Shown: positions 1-6,567, counted from the first letter of the stretch. The stretch: 7,624 nucleotides of DNA from an uncultured Lachnospiraceae bacterium (GCA_937877165.1 CALEFO010000161.1:1-7624), one strand, 5' to 3'. The notes: a model not told the origin generated them from the letters alone. A program made the numbers and translations.

Positions 1-1134
1 CGTGATCTCGTGCTCGAAGGTGTCCTCCTTCGTGTAGCCCTTCACCTTAACAAAATTCCCGGGCGAGAGGCGTTCCATGGTCTTGTCCGCGTAGATCGTG
101 GGCGCAAAAATCTTGACGATGATGGAATCGGTGAAATCCGTCAGCGCAAACTTGATGATCGTCTTCTCGTTGCGGATGTCCCGACGCTCATTCGTCATGA
201 TCTTGCCGCGGATCGTGACCTCTCCCATCTCGCCGATGATGTCCGAAATCGGGATGGCGTCATCCTCGAAGTCGCGGCCGCAGATGACATCCGGCCGGTT
301 CGAGCGGATAAAGCCCCGGATGGCCTTGTTCTCCGCAGCGCTCTTTTTGCCTGCTTTTCCAGAGCCTCCTCTTCCGGACGCGCGGTCCGCAGAGGCCTGG
401 AGCCGGTCCATGGGCGCCACCTGAGAGTCTCCCGCCTTTCCGCTCTTTGGGGAAGCTCCGGACCCCCTTGTGTCCGCATTCTGCTGCGGCGAAGCCCCGG
501 CTTCCGCGCCCGCGGCGGCAAGTCCGTCCTTTGCAGCTTCTCTTGCTGCGGCAGGATACCTGTCTGCCCCCGCTGCCCGGCTGCTCTCCGGAATCACATC
601 ATCCAGAACCGCCCTTGCATGATGACGGACCGGAAGATCGTAGACCATCGTCACCTGGCAGTCCATGTCACAGCGTTCCCGAAAAATCTGCTCCAGAAGG
701 CTCTGGATTTTCGCGCCGCCGTCCCTCGAGAAGCCGGAATTCTCCAGATGAACCACCATCCCGCCGTCTTCCGGGTACTCAAAGGAAGCTTCTTTGAAGA
801 AGCTTCCCAGTATCGGACTCTGTTTCCACATTTCAATGATGAGGGATTCCTTGTATTCCCGCATCAGCATTTCCGGATTGTAGAGTGCAGAGAGAACGAA
901 ATGCTCAATGAGGACCGCCTGAACGCCGGTTCCGCCGCAGACCTCGCCGGTCAGAAGCGTTTCCATCTCATAGATATGTTTCTTATGAATCAAATGCCCC
1001 GAGTCCAGATAGACCCGGAGCCTTGTATGATCCTTGTTGAAGGCCACACGCGTGACCTGTACGTCTGCGAAAAGCTCCCGCAGCTCTCCCTTCACCTTCA
1101 GGGTCGGGAATACATCAAAAAAAGATTTCGCCAT
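1..1134 (-). CDS. polC: DNA polymerase III PolC-type, N-terminal part (runs off the left edge)
   Basis: N-terminal 378 codons of the Gram-positive replicative polymerase PolC, which combines DNA synthesis with an embedded 3'-5' proofreading exonuclease. The frame is open from the ATG at 1134 to the window edge. The protein starts MAKSFFDVFPTLKVKGEL, typical of clostridial PolC. Residues 1-175 are the PolC N-terminal domain. Residues about 178-265 are a low-complexity linker rich in Ala, Gly and Ser. Residues about 298-350 match the OB-fold (GEMGEVTIRGKI, then FALTDFTDSIIVKIF). The exonuclease, polymerase, PHP and thumb/palm parts lie outside the window. The start is 14 bp after the ispG stop. 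A purine-rich AGAAGG ends only 2 nt before the ATG, so ribosome binding looks suboptimal and coupling to ispG translation is likely. No upstream in-frame start was found in the codons checked. Family assignment is firm. Confidence 0.95.
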   Translation of the reverse strand, partial: MAKSFFDVFPTLKVKGELRELFADVQVTRVAFNKDHTRLRVYLDSGHLIHKKHIYEMETLLTGEVCGGTGVQAVLIEHFVLSALYNPEMLMREYKESLIIEMWKQSPILGSFFKEASFEYPEDGGMVVHLENSGFSRDGGAKIQSLLEQIFRERCDMDCQVTMVYDLPVRHHARAVLDDVIPESSRAAGADRYPAAAREAAKDGLAAAGAEAGASPQQNADTRGSGASPKSGKAGDSQVAPMDRLQASADRASGRGGSGKAGKKSAAENKAIRGFIRSNRPDVICGRDFEDDAIPISDIIGEMGEVTIRGKIMTNERRDIRNEKTIIKFALTDFTDSIIVKIFAPTIYADKTMERLSPGNFVKVKGYTKEDTFEHEIT

Positions 1135-1148
1135 TGCCTTCTCTGCCG

Positions 1149-2216
1149 TTATGCATTCCAGTGGTCCAGCTCATCCTTCAGAACCGCAAGCAGCTGATCC
1201 TCCGGAACCTTTCGGACGATTTCACCTTTTTTGATGAGAAGACCCTCTCCGTCTCCGCCCGCGATTCCAATGTCCGCTTCCTTCGCCTCGCCGGGACCGT
1301 TTACGGCGCAGCCCATGACTGCGACCTTAATGTTGTACGGATACTTCTGAACCATCTGTTCTACTTCGTTCGCAAGGCCGATGAGGTCAATTCTCGTGCG
1401 GCCGCAGGTCGGGCAGGAAGTCACCTCAACACCGCCCTTTCGAAGCTTCAGGTCGCGGAGAATCCGCTTGGCCGCGCGAACCTCTTCTACTGGATCACCG
1501 GAGAGTGAGACGCGGATCGTGTCACCGATTCCCTCATAGAGAATGATGCCGAGGCCGACCGAGGACTTGATAAGGCCGCCATAGGTCGTTCCCGCCTCGG
1601 TGATGCCAACGTGCAGCGGATAATCCGTCTTCCTCGCCAGAAGCTCATGCGCCCTTGCGCAGGTAAGGACATCCGAGGATTTGATGCTGATGACGATCCG
1701 GTCATAGCCGCACCGCTCCACCATATCCACCTTATCGAGTGCACTCTCTACGAGTCCCTCCGGCGTGACGCCCCCGTATTTCTCCACAAGGCCGTGCTCA
1801 AGAGATCCGGAATTGACGCCGACACGGATCGGGATCCCCCGTTCCTTTGCGCAGCTCACCACCGCGCGGATGCGGTCCTCTCCGCCAATGTTGCCGGGAT
1901 TGATGCGGATTTTGTCTGCGCCGTTTTCCATCGCGGCAATCGCCATTTTGTAGTCAAAATGAATGTCCGCAACCAGCGGAATATGGATCTGCTTCTTAAT
2001 CTCCGAAATGGCCTTCGCACACTTCTCATCCGGAACCGTGCAGCGGATGATCTCGCACCCTGCCTCCTCAAGGCGCAGAATCTGCGCCACGGTTGCCTTG
2101 ACGTCATCCGTCCTCGTATTCGTCATCGACTGAATTGCGATCGGATTACCACCGCCGATTGTGACGTTTCCGATGCGGACAGCCTTCGTATGCTGCCGGA
2201 ATGTATCTTCGCTCAT
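1149..2216 (-). CDS. ispG: 4-hydroxy-3-methylbut-2-enyl diphosphate synthase (IspG/GcpE)
   Basis: Cytosolic [4Fe-4S] enzyme of the MEP isoprenoid pathway. It reductively converts 2-C-methyl-D-erythritol 2,4-cyclodiphosphate to HMBPP. The product is 355 aa, the usual short bacterial form. The N-terminal TIM-barrel part shows PIAIQSMTNT, VADIHFDY and KIRINPGNIG. The C-terminal iron-sulphur domain has the ligands Cys268 and Cys271 (CPTC), Cys303 (GCAVNGPGEA) and Glu310, with the same spacing as the E. coli ligands. The ATG at 2216 is preceded by AAGGAG (2221-2226) with a 4-nt spacer, inside a longer purine run. It follows rseP after 108 bp and precedes polC by 14 bp. With dxr two genes upstream, it makes this a partial MEP-pathway cluster. 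All catalytic ligands are present and nothing looks broken. Confidence 0.97.
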   Translation of the reverse strand: MSEDTFRQHTKAVRIGNVTIGGGNPIAIQSMTNTRTDDVKATVAQILRLEEAGCEIIRCTVPDEKCAKAISEIKKQIHIPLVADIHFDYKMAIAAMENGADKIRINPGNIGGEDRIRAVVSCAKERGIPIRVGVNSGSLEHGLVEKYGGVTPEGLVESALDKVDMVERCGYDRIVISIKSSDVLTCARAHELLARKTDYPLHVGITEAGTTYGGLIKSSVGLGIILYEGIGDTIRVSLSGDPVEEVRAAKRILRDLKLRKGGVEVTSCPTCGRTRIDLIGLANEVEQMVQKYPYNIKVAVMGCAVNGPGEAKEADIGIAGGDGEGLLIKKGEIVRKVPEDQLLAVLKDELDHWNA

Positions 2217-2324
2217 AATGCTCCTTCCTTTCTGTCATTGTTCAGCAGGCGGTCCGGGCATCACCTGCCTCTGGCCGCCCTTAAAAAGCGCTATCCCTCT
2301 GCCTTCTTATCTTTTCCGAAACAG
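2217..2324 (-). other. rseP-ispG intergenic spacer with a weak hairpin
   Basis: A 108-bp gap. It contains a GC-rich imperfect hairpin at about 2249-2279: outer arms GGCGG and CCGCC, and an inner stem GGCA/TGCC around a 5-nt loop. In the direction of transcription no T-run follows it, so it does not look like an intrinsic terminator. A second, AT-rich inverted repeat (TTTTCCG/CGGAAAA, 2312-2335) brackets the rseP stop codon. I see no convincing promoter, so read-through into ispG is the simplest reading. Confidence 0.35.
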
Positions 2325-3440
2325 TTACCGGAAAAACTTGCTCACATCGTTAAACAGCGCGAATACCATGACCGCCATCAGGATCACGACTCCCGCCAGC
2401 GTCACATATCCTTCCTTGTCCGGGGAGAGCTTCTTCCCGCGGATTGCCTCAACAACCAGCAGGAGAAACCGCCCGCCGTCCAGTGCCGGAATCGGGAGAA
2501 GATTCATGATTCCGAGGTTGATGGACAGGAGCGTCGTAAGGCTCAGGAACGAAAGCACCGTTGTAGAAAGCCCGTACGGCTTCGTCGTCTCATAGGTGTC
2601 ATCCACCACCTTTACGATACCGACCGGCCCAGAAAGGTCATCCGCCGAGAAGTGTCCGCGGAAGATCAGCCCGAGCGACTTGAAGGTTGCCCGCACCCAG
2701 TACTCCGCCTCGTAGAAGCCATACTGAAAGGTCTGAAGCGCCCCACACTTCACATACTGACCGGAGCCGACGAGGCCGATGTAGTACCTTCCTGCCTCCT
2801 CGTTGTAGCGCGGTGTCAGCGTCACGGTGTCCTTTGCGCCGTCCCGCTCGTAGGTGATCCGCAGCGGCTCGCCGTAATTCATCATAGAGAAAAGCTGCAC
2901 CTCGCGGTAAATGTGAATGGGTTCTTCGTTGATTGCCAGGATGGTGTCTCCCGCCTCCAGCCCGGCCTCCTGTGCCGCGGAGCTCTCCATGACCTGATTG
3001 ACCACAGGAAGATCTGTCCCGGAAAAAGCAACCGTAACAATGGCGAATACAAGACCGATCAGGAAGTTTGCAATGGGTCCTGCAAGAACCGTTGCCATCC
3101 TCGCCCCCACCGCCGCATTGGGAAACGCATGCGGATCGGCGGCCTGATCCCTCACTGAGGCCAAATCCGAAAAGACGTCTCTCTCCCCGGAAGGGGCCGC
3201 CACGCTGTCCGGATCGTACATGGCTTCCATACCGTCGAACAGGCACGCCCCGCCGATCGGAAACACACGAATGCAGAAGTCCGTTTCCTTTCCCTTTTTC
3301 CGGAAAAGGACCGGTCCCATGCCGATGTCGAACTCCTTCACCCGGATTCCACAGCGTCTCGCCACCGCGTAGTGCCCGAATTCGTGTCCGATGACGATCA
3401 CCGAAAAGATGATAAGAAAAATAAGAATACTGATAATCAT
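2325..3440 (-). CDS. rseP: Site-2 membrane metalloprotease, RseP/RasP family (M50)
   Basis: Intramembrane zinc protease. In relatives it cleaves transmembrane anti-sigma factors and leftover signal peptides; the substrate here is unknown. The product is 371 aa. The first membrane helix holds the zinc motif HEFGH (residues 19-23). LAGPIANF (119-126) starts the second helix. A PDZ domain spans about 140-225 (AGLEAGDTILAINEEPIHIY). The second active-site motif NLLPIPALDGG (313-323) supplies the third zinc ligand, Asp321. A final helix covers about 345-363. The segment between FPIGG (60-64) and AGP is longer than in E. coli RseP and rich in charged residues. The ATG at 3440 lies 3 bp after the dxr stop, with only a weak AGAAAGAA upstream, so translational coupling to dxr is likely. 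The start fits the family because TM1 begins at once. A location between dxr and ispG is common in Clostridia. Confidence 0.95.
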   Translation of the reverse strand: MIISILIFLIIFSVIVIGHEFGHYAVARRCGIRVKEFDIGMGPVLFRKKGKETDFCIRVFPIGGACLFDGMEAMYDPDSVAAPSGERDVFSDLASVRDQAADPHAFPNAAVGARMATVLAGPIANFLIGLVFAIVTVAFSGTDLPVVNQVMESSAAQEAGLEAGDTILAINEEPIHIYREVQLFSMMNYGEPLRITYERDGAKDTVTLTPRYNEEAGRYYIGLVGSGQYVKCGALQTFQYGFYEAEYWVRATFKSLGLIFRGHFSADDLSGPVGIVKVVDDTYETTKPYGLSTTVLSFLSLTTLLSINLGIMNLLPIPALDGGRFLLLVVEAIRGKKLSPDKEGYVTLAGVVILMAVMVFALFNDVSKFFR

Positions 3441-3443
3441 TGG

Positions 3444-4616
3444 TTAATTCTTTCTCATACGGGCAATGCATTCCCGGACGCTCTCTCTTGCCTCTTTCTC
3501 CGTATCAAGAATCTGATCCAGCGTCGGATTCGCGATCACATCATGTGCGTCCATCGCTCCCTCAATCAGATCATAGATATCCAGAAACTCAATCTCATCC
3601 TTCATGAAATGGCTGACTGCCTCTTCATTGGCTGCGTTGAAGACCGTCGGCATGGATCCGCCCGCATGCGCCGCGCGGTAGGCAAGCGGAAGTCCGCGGA
3701 AGGTTTCCGTGTCCGGCTTCTCGAAAACGATGTCTCCCAGCTCGAACAAATCCAGCGGCTTGATCTTAAGCGGCAGCCGGTCCGGATAAAAGAACGCATA
3801 CTGAATCGGAAGTCTCATATCCGGCGAAGCAAGATGTGCCATCACCGAGCCGTCCACGTACTGAACCGCCGAATGCATGATACTCTGCGGCTGCACCACC
3901 ACCTGGATATGGTCCACATCCACACCGAACAGCCATTTCGCCTCCATGACCTCGAGTCCCTTATTCACAAGGCTTGCCGAATCAATGGTGACCTTGGCTC
4001 CCATATCCCAGTTCGGATTGTTCAGAGCCTCCGCAACATGCTTATGCGCAAGATCCTCCCGTTTCTTCCCACGGAAGGTTCCGCCTGAACAGGTAAGCAG
4101 AATCTTCTCAATTCTCTCATGCGGTTCTCCGTTCAGGCACTGGAAGATCGCGCTGTGCTCCGAATCCACCGGAAGAAGCTCCACGCCCATGGACTCTGCA
4201 GCAGGGATGATAAGGTGTCCCGCGGTCACCAGAGTCTCCTTGTTCGCTAGGGCAATCGTCTTCTCCGCGCCAATGGCGGCAAGCGTCGGCTGAATGCCGA
4301 TCATGCCGACCACAGCGTTCAGAAACAGATCACTGTGCTCCATCACCGCGATCTCGCACAGACCGTCCATCCCACAGACAATTCGCACCGGAAGGTCCTT
4401 CACGCGAACCGAAAGGTCACTTGCCGCCTCCTCACTCCACATGCAGACCAGCTCCGGATGAAACTCGCGGATCTGCTCCTCCATCTTCGAAACGTTCCGC
4501 CCCGCCGCAAGCGCGGTGACCTTCAGTCTCTCCGGATACGCCCGCACGATATCCAGCGCCTGCGTTCCGATGGATCCGGTGGAACCGATGATGGCAATTC
4601 TCTTCTGCTCTTCCAT
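3444..4616 (-). CDS. dxr: 1-deoxy-D-xylulose 5-phosphate reductoisomerase
   Basis: First committed enzyme of the MEP pathway. It rearranges and reduces DXP to 2-C-methyl-D-erythritol 4-phosphate with NADPH and a divalent metal, and is the target of fosmidomycin. The product is 390 aa, within the family's usual length. The NADPH-binding GSTGSIG is at 11-17, LANKETLV at 123-130, and metal ligands Asp151 and Glu153 lie in PVDSEHSA. SGGTFRG follows at 177-183, and Glu222 lies in the NKGLE motif. The frame is open upstream to 4838, but the extension crosses a repeat and is not conserved-looking. The ATG at 4616 directly precedes KRIAIIGSTG and has AGGGAG 11 nt upstream, so I chose it. The 238-bp leader back to cdsA is the longest gap in the cluster and carries several hairpins. 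Confidence 0.97.
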   Translation of the reverse strand: MEEQKRIAIIGSTGSIGTQALDIVRAYPERLKVTALAAGRNVSKMEEQIREFHPELVCMWSEEAASDLSVRVKDLPVRIVCGMDGLCEIAVMEHSDLFLNAVVGMIGIQPTLAAIGAEKTIALANKETLVTAGHLIIPAAESMGVELLPVDSEHSAIFQCLNGEPHERIEKILLTCSGGTFRGKKREDLAHKHVAEALNNPNWDMGAKVTIDSASLVNKGLEVMEAKWLFGVDVDHIQVVVQPQSIMHSAVQYVDGSVMAHLASPDMRLPIQYAFFYPDRLPLKIKPLDLFELGDIVFEKPDTETFRGLPLAYRAAHAGGSMPTVFNAANEEAVSHFMKDEIEFLDIYDLIEGAMDAHDVIANPTLDQILDTEKEARESVRECIARMRKN

Positions 4617-4627
4617 GTCTTTCTCTG

Positions 4628-4633
4628 CTCCCT
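4628..4633 (-). promoter_or_regulatory. Ribosome binding site of dxr
   Basis: AGGGAG with an 11-nt spacer to the ATG at 4616. It supports this start over upstream ATGs in the same open frame. The spacer is somewhat long. The site sits just downstream (in transcript direction) of the leader hairpin at 4636-4656. Confidence 0.7.
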
Positions 4634-4635
4634 TT

Positions 4636-4661
4636 CTGCCGCAGGCCCCGCGGCAGTTTTT
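4636..4661 (+). terminator. Plus-strand (antisense) intrinsic-terminator-like hairpin in the dxr leader
   Basis: A perfect 7-bp GC-rich stem, CTGCCGC (4636-4642) and GCGGCAG (4650-4656), with a 7-nt loop. Five T's (4657-4661) follow on the plus strand. This is the layout of a Rho-independent terminator for transcription running against the genes. In the sense direction the same stem is preceded by A's and followed directly by the dxr ribosome binding site, so there it would act as a leader hairpin instead. Activity is inferred. Confidence 0.45.
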
Positions 4662-4669
4662 CCGAAACA

Positions 4670-4699
4670 GGGGAGTGCTGGCCGCAGCCCTCACTCCCC
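4670..4699 (-). other. Long-stem hairpin in the dxr leader
   Basis: A perfect 8-bp inverted repeat, GGGGAGTG (4670-4677) and CACTCCCC (4692-4699), around a 14-nt GC-rich loop. In the sense transcript no U-run follows, so it is not an obvious terminator. The CTCCC of its 3' arm in the transcript could instead pair with GGGAG of the dxr ribosome binding site about 38 nt downstream. That would allow two exclusive folds. The alternative pairing is seen as complementarity only. Confidence 0.4.
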
Positions 4700-4707
4700 C
4701 TTTGTAC

Positions 4708-4734
4708 AATATAATGTATTGCTGCTCCGAGCAA
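4708..4734 (-). promoter_or_regulatory. Possible promoter upstream of dxr
   Basis: The only AT-rich patch in this junction (4701-4720). On the minus strand TATATT (4713-4708) matches five of six -10 bases. A weak TTGCTC (4734-4729) lies 15 bp upstream as a -35 candidate and falls within the left repeat copy. On the plus strand the same patch contains a consensus TATAAT (4710-4715) but no -35. It also overlaps the palindrome TTGTACAA (4702-4709). A promoter before dxr would fit the long gap, but the -35 and spacing are poor. Confidence 0.3.
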
Positions 4735-4764
4735 GAGAACGTGACATCAGTCACGTTCGAGTGC
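4722..4764. repeat. 43-bp hairpin repeat, left copy
   Basis: Identical over 43 bp to the copy at 4826-4868 and in the same orientation. Its core is a perfect inverted repeat, GAACGTGAC / GTCACGTTC, with loop ATCA (4737-4758). A 3-bp outer stem GCA/TGC is separated from it by a 3x3 internal loop. Its left end has a second short palindrome-like block, TGCTCCGAGCA (4723-4733). It lies fully between cdsA and dxr. The structure suggests a dispersed palindromic (REP- or MITE-like) element. Whether it recurs elsewhere in the genome cannot be seen here. Confidence 0.85.
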
Positions 4765-4825
4765 CGCGAGGAGAAATCCGCGCAGGCGGTTTCTCCGATG
4801 CGGGAGCGCGGTGCTTGAAAAGCAC
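4765..4825. other. Hairpin-rich spacer between the two repeat copies
   Basis: 61 bp, nearly all in two inverted repeats. The first pairs GGAGAAA (4770-4776) with TTTCTCC (4790-4796). It continues after a one-base bulge as CCGC/GCGG, giving an 11-bp stem with loop GCAG. The second is GGTGCTT GAA AAGCACC (4810-4826), a perfect 7-bp stem with a 3-nt loop whose last base is the first base of the right repeat copy. No T-run follows either stem on either strand. With the flanking copies, 4722-4868 forms a row of four hairpins. Confidence 0.7.
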
Positions 4826-4868
4826 CTGCTCCGAGCAAGAGAACGTGACATCAGTCACGTTCGAGTGC
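4826..4868. repeat. 43-bp hairpin repeat, right copy, overlapping the 3' end of cdsA
   Basis: Exact direct copy of 4722-4764. The core hairpin is at 4841-4862 and the TGCTCCGAGCA block at 4827-4837. Its right end (4855-4868) is read as the last codons and the TGA stop of cdsA. The repeat period is 104 bp. The copies being identical suggests recent duplication, gene conversion or strong constraint. Confidence 0.85.
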
Positions 4869-5769
4869 GAAGTACCTCCAAAAACAGCACGCCCAGCGTG
4901 TAAATCACCGGCGCCGTAAAGATAATGCTGTCGAACCGGTCCATGATGCCGCCGTGCCCCGGGATCACCTTGCCGTAGTCCTTGATGCCGTGGTTGCGCT
5001 TGATTGCAGAGGCCGCCAGATCTCCTACCATGCCGATGATGCTGCCGACGATACCAATGACAATGAAGGCTCCGTAGAGATTCTCACCCGGCACCAGAAC
5101 ACTGATCAGATATGCCGCAAACACACACAGAAGCGTTCCTCCAAGGATTCCTCCGATGGCTCCCTCCACAGTCTTGTGCGGAGAAAGAACCGGAGTCATC
5201 TTATGCTTGCCAAAGGCCCGGCCTGCTGCCCAGGCGCAGGTGTCACAGATCCACGCGCAGAAGAAAATCAGGGCATACACGAATTTCCCATAGGGAAGGA
5301 ACTGCGCGCGGTAAATGCAGGAAATCATGATCGGCGCATAGATAAAGGAAAAGACCGATCCGATCACCTGATCCGCATGGTACTTCGGAAACGTGAACAC
5401 GTACACCGCCATGTTCAGAAGGAACAGTCCCATAATTGCAACGAGGGCCAAAGAGTTTGCCCGATGAATAAACGGCATTGCATTGGAAGACCCCCAGGTC
5501 AGGATGTTCCCGCTCCTGTCGATTGCACCGATCGTCTCTCCGTAATAAAGAACCGTCAGATAATACACGGCTCCGATGACAAGTCCCGTCACCTCCAGAA
5601 TGTTGCAGCTCTCCCTCTCCGGATCATGGACCTTCAGCGCCCTTGTCAGCTCATAGTAACCGATCAGGGCACACACCATCAGAACCAGTCCGAGGGGCAG
5701 TCCTCCGCATAGCCCGAGGCCTACTGCCAGAATTGTAATGACGATGCCGCTGATGACTCTTTTCTTCAT
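4855..5769 (-). CDS. cdsA: Phosphatidate cytidylyltransferase (CDP-diglyceride synthase)
   Basis: Integral membrane enzyme that makes CDP-diacylglycerol from CTP and phosphatidic acid, the branch point for phospholipid synthesis. The product is 304 aa, slightly longer than the B. subtilis and E. coli enzymes. It has many hydrophobic segments, starting with residues about 6-40. The family signature spans residues 254-280: SAIKR, then KD, then the metal-binding PGHGGIMDRFD. An upstream Asp250 lies in GMVGDLAAS. The ATG at 5769 has GAAAGG (5775-5780) 5 nt upstream. It starts 81 bp after uppS, a gap with only a weak CCGGAA/TTCCGG inverted repeat. The final residues TRT and the TGA stop are encoded by the right copy of the hairpin repeat, so the original C-terminal end may have been replaced. 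The catalytic part is untouched. Confidence 0.96.
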   Translation of the reverse strand: MKKRVISGIVITILAVGLGLCGGLPLGLVLMVCALIGYYELTRALKVHDPERESCNILEVTGLVIGAVYYLTVLYYGETIGAIDRSGNILTWGSSNAMPFIHRANSLALVAIMGLFLLNMAVYVFTFPKYHADQVIGSVFSFIYAPIMISCIYRAQFLPYGKFVYALIFFCAWICDTCAWAAGRAFGKHKMTPVLSPHKTVEGAIGGILGGTLLCVFAAYLISVLVPGENLYGAFIVIGIVGSIIGMVGDLAASAIKRNHGIKDYGKVIPGHGGIMDRFDSIIFTAPVIYTLGVLFLEVLRTRT

Positions 5770-5850
5770 AATTGCCTTTCACGCCTTATGGCATTCCCTC
5801 CGCCGGAAAACGATCACCCGCATTTCTTCCGGTGCTGCCTTCTGTCCTGC

Positions 5851-6567
5851 CTATTTGATCAGGCCGCCGAACCGGCGTTCCCGATGATTGTAGGCATCCA
5901 CTGCCTTTTCCAGCTCTTCCTTTGTAAAATCCGGCCACGCCGCATCGGTAAAATACAGCTCCGAATACGACAGCTGCCACATCAGAAAATTGGAAAGGCG
6001 CTCTTCTCCGCAGGTGCGGATGAGAAGATCCGGATCCGGAATTCCCGCTGTATCCAGTTCATTCGAGATGGACTCCTCCGTAATCTCTTCCGGGGAAAGC
6101 TCTCCTCTTTGCACCCTGCCTGCAAGCTTCTGCACAGCGCGGCGCATCTCGTCCCTGGCGCCGTAATTGATCGCAATCTGGAAGCCGATGCCGGTATTGC
6201 TCTTCGTGGACTCCTCCAGATTCGCAATGCTCTTCTGAAGGTCCTCATCCAGCCGGGACTTGTCTCCGATCACGCGGATTCGGACATTGTTCTTCGCGCA
6301 CTTGACAAGCGACGTCTTCATGTAGGTCCGCAGAAGGTTCATCAGAGCCTTGACCTCCGTGTCCGGTCTCGTCCAGTTCTCCGTTGAAAACGCATAGACC
6401 GTCAGGTACCTGATTCCCATGTGATCGGCGTCTTCCAGAATTTGTTCTACTACTCTGGCTCCCTGCGCGTGTCCTGCCGTGCGGGGAAGTCCTCTTTTCT
6501 TTGCCCAGCGCCCGTTGCCATCCATGATAATAGCAACATGCGCCGGAATTTTATATTCGTCTGACAT
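5851..6567 (-). CDS. uppS: Undecaprenyl diphosphate synthase (cis-prenyltransferase)
   Basis: Condenses isopentenyl diphosphate units onto farnesyl diphosphate to give the C55 carrier lipid for peptidoglycan and other wall polymers. The product is 238 aa, normal for Clostridia. HVAIIMDGNGRWA (10-22) contains the essential Asp16. RTAGH is at 29-33 and FSTENW at 60-65. The C-terminal signature runs from DLLIRTCGE (180-188) through RLSNFLMWQLSYSEL to RRFGGLIK at the end. The ATG at 6567 overlaps the frr TGA by one base (TGATG), which indicates translational coupling. An AAGGAG (6582-6587) lies 14 nt upstream inside frr. It uses isoprenoid units from the MEP pathway, to which dxr and ispG in the same cluster belong. 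Confidence 0.97.
   Translation of the reverse strand: MSDEYKIPAHVAIIMDGNGRWAKKRGLPRTAGHAQGARVVEQILEDADHMGIRYLTVYAFSTENWTRPDTEVKALMNLLRTYMKTSLVKCAKNNVRIRVIGDKSRLDEDLQKSIANLEESTKSNTGIGFQIAINYGARDEMRRAVQKLAGRVQRGELSPEEITEESISNELDTAGIPDPDLLIRTCGEERLSNFLMWQLSYSELYFTDAAWPDFTKEELEKAVDAYNHRERRFGGLIK

Noticed and set aside
10..1197. 395-codon open frame on the plus strand
   Set aside because: It lies antisense to polC, whose frame gives recognisable PolC N-terminal and OB-fold sequence. The plus-strand product has no family pattern and looks like a GC-rich shadow.
2249..2279. Intrinsic terminator between rseP and ispG
   Set aside because: The stem is imperfect and no T-run follows it in the direction of transcription.
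1611..3158. 515-codon open frame on the plus strand
   Set aside because: Antisense to ispG and rseP, crossing both genes and their gap. It has no motif or sensible start context.
4516..4818. Short plus-strand ORF through the left repeat copy
   Set aside because: It starts inside dxr antisense and encodes only leader and repeat sequence. Such ORFs arise easily from palindromic repeats.
4617..4838. N-terminal extension of dxr to an upstream ATG at 4838
   Set aside because: The extra 74 residues are translated repeat and hairpin DNA. The family N-terminus (KRIAIIGSTGSIG) begins at the 4616 start, which has a ribosome binding site.
4722..4868. CRISPR-like array
   Set aside because: Only two repeats with one 61-bp spacer, the repeat is a 43-bp dyad, the spacer is itself hairpins, and no cas gene is near.
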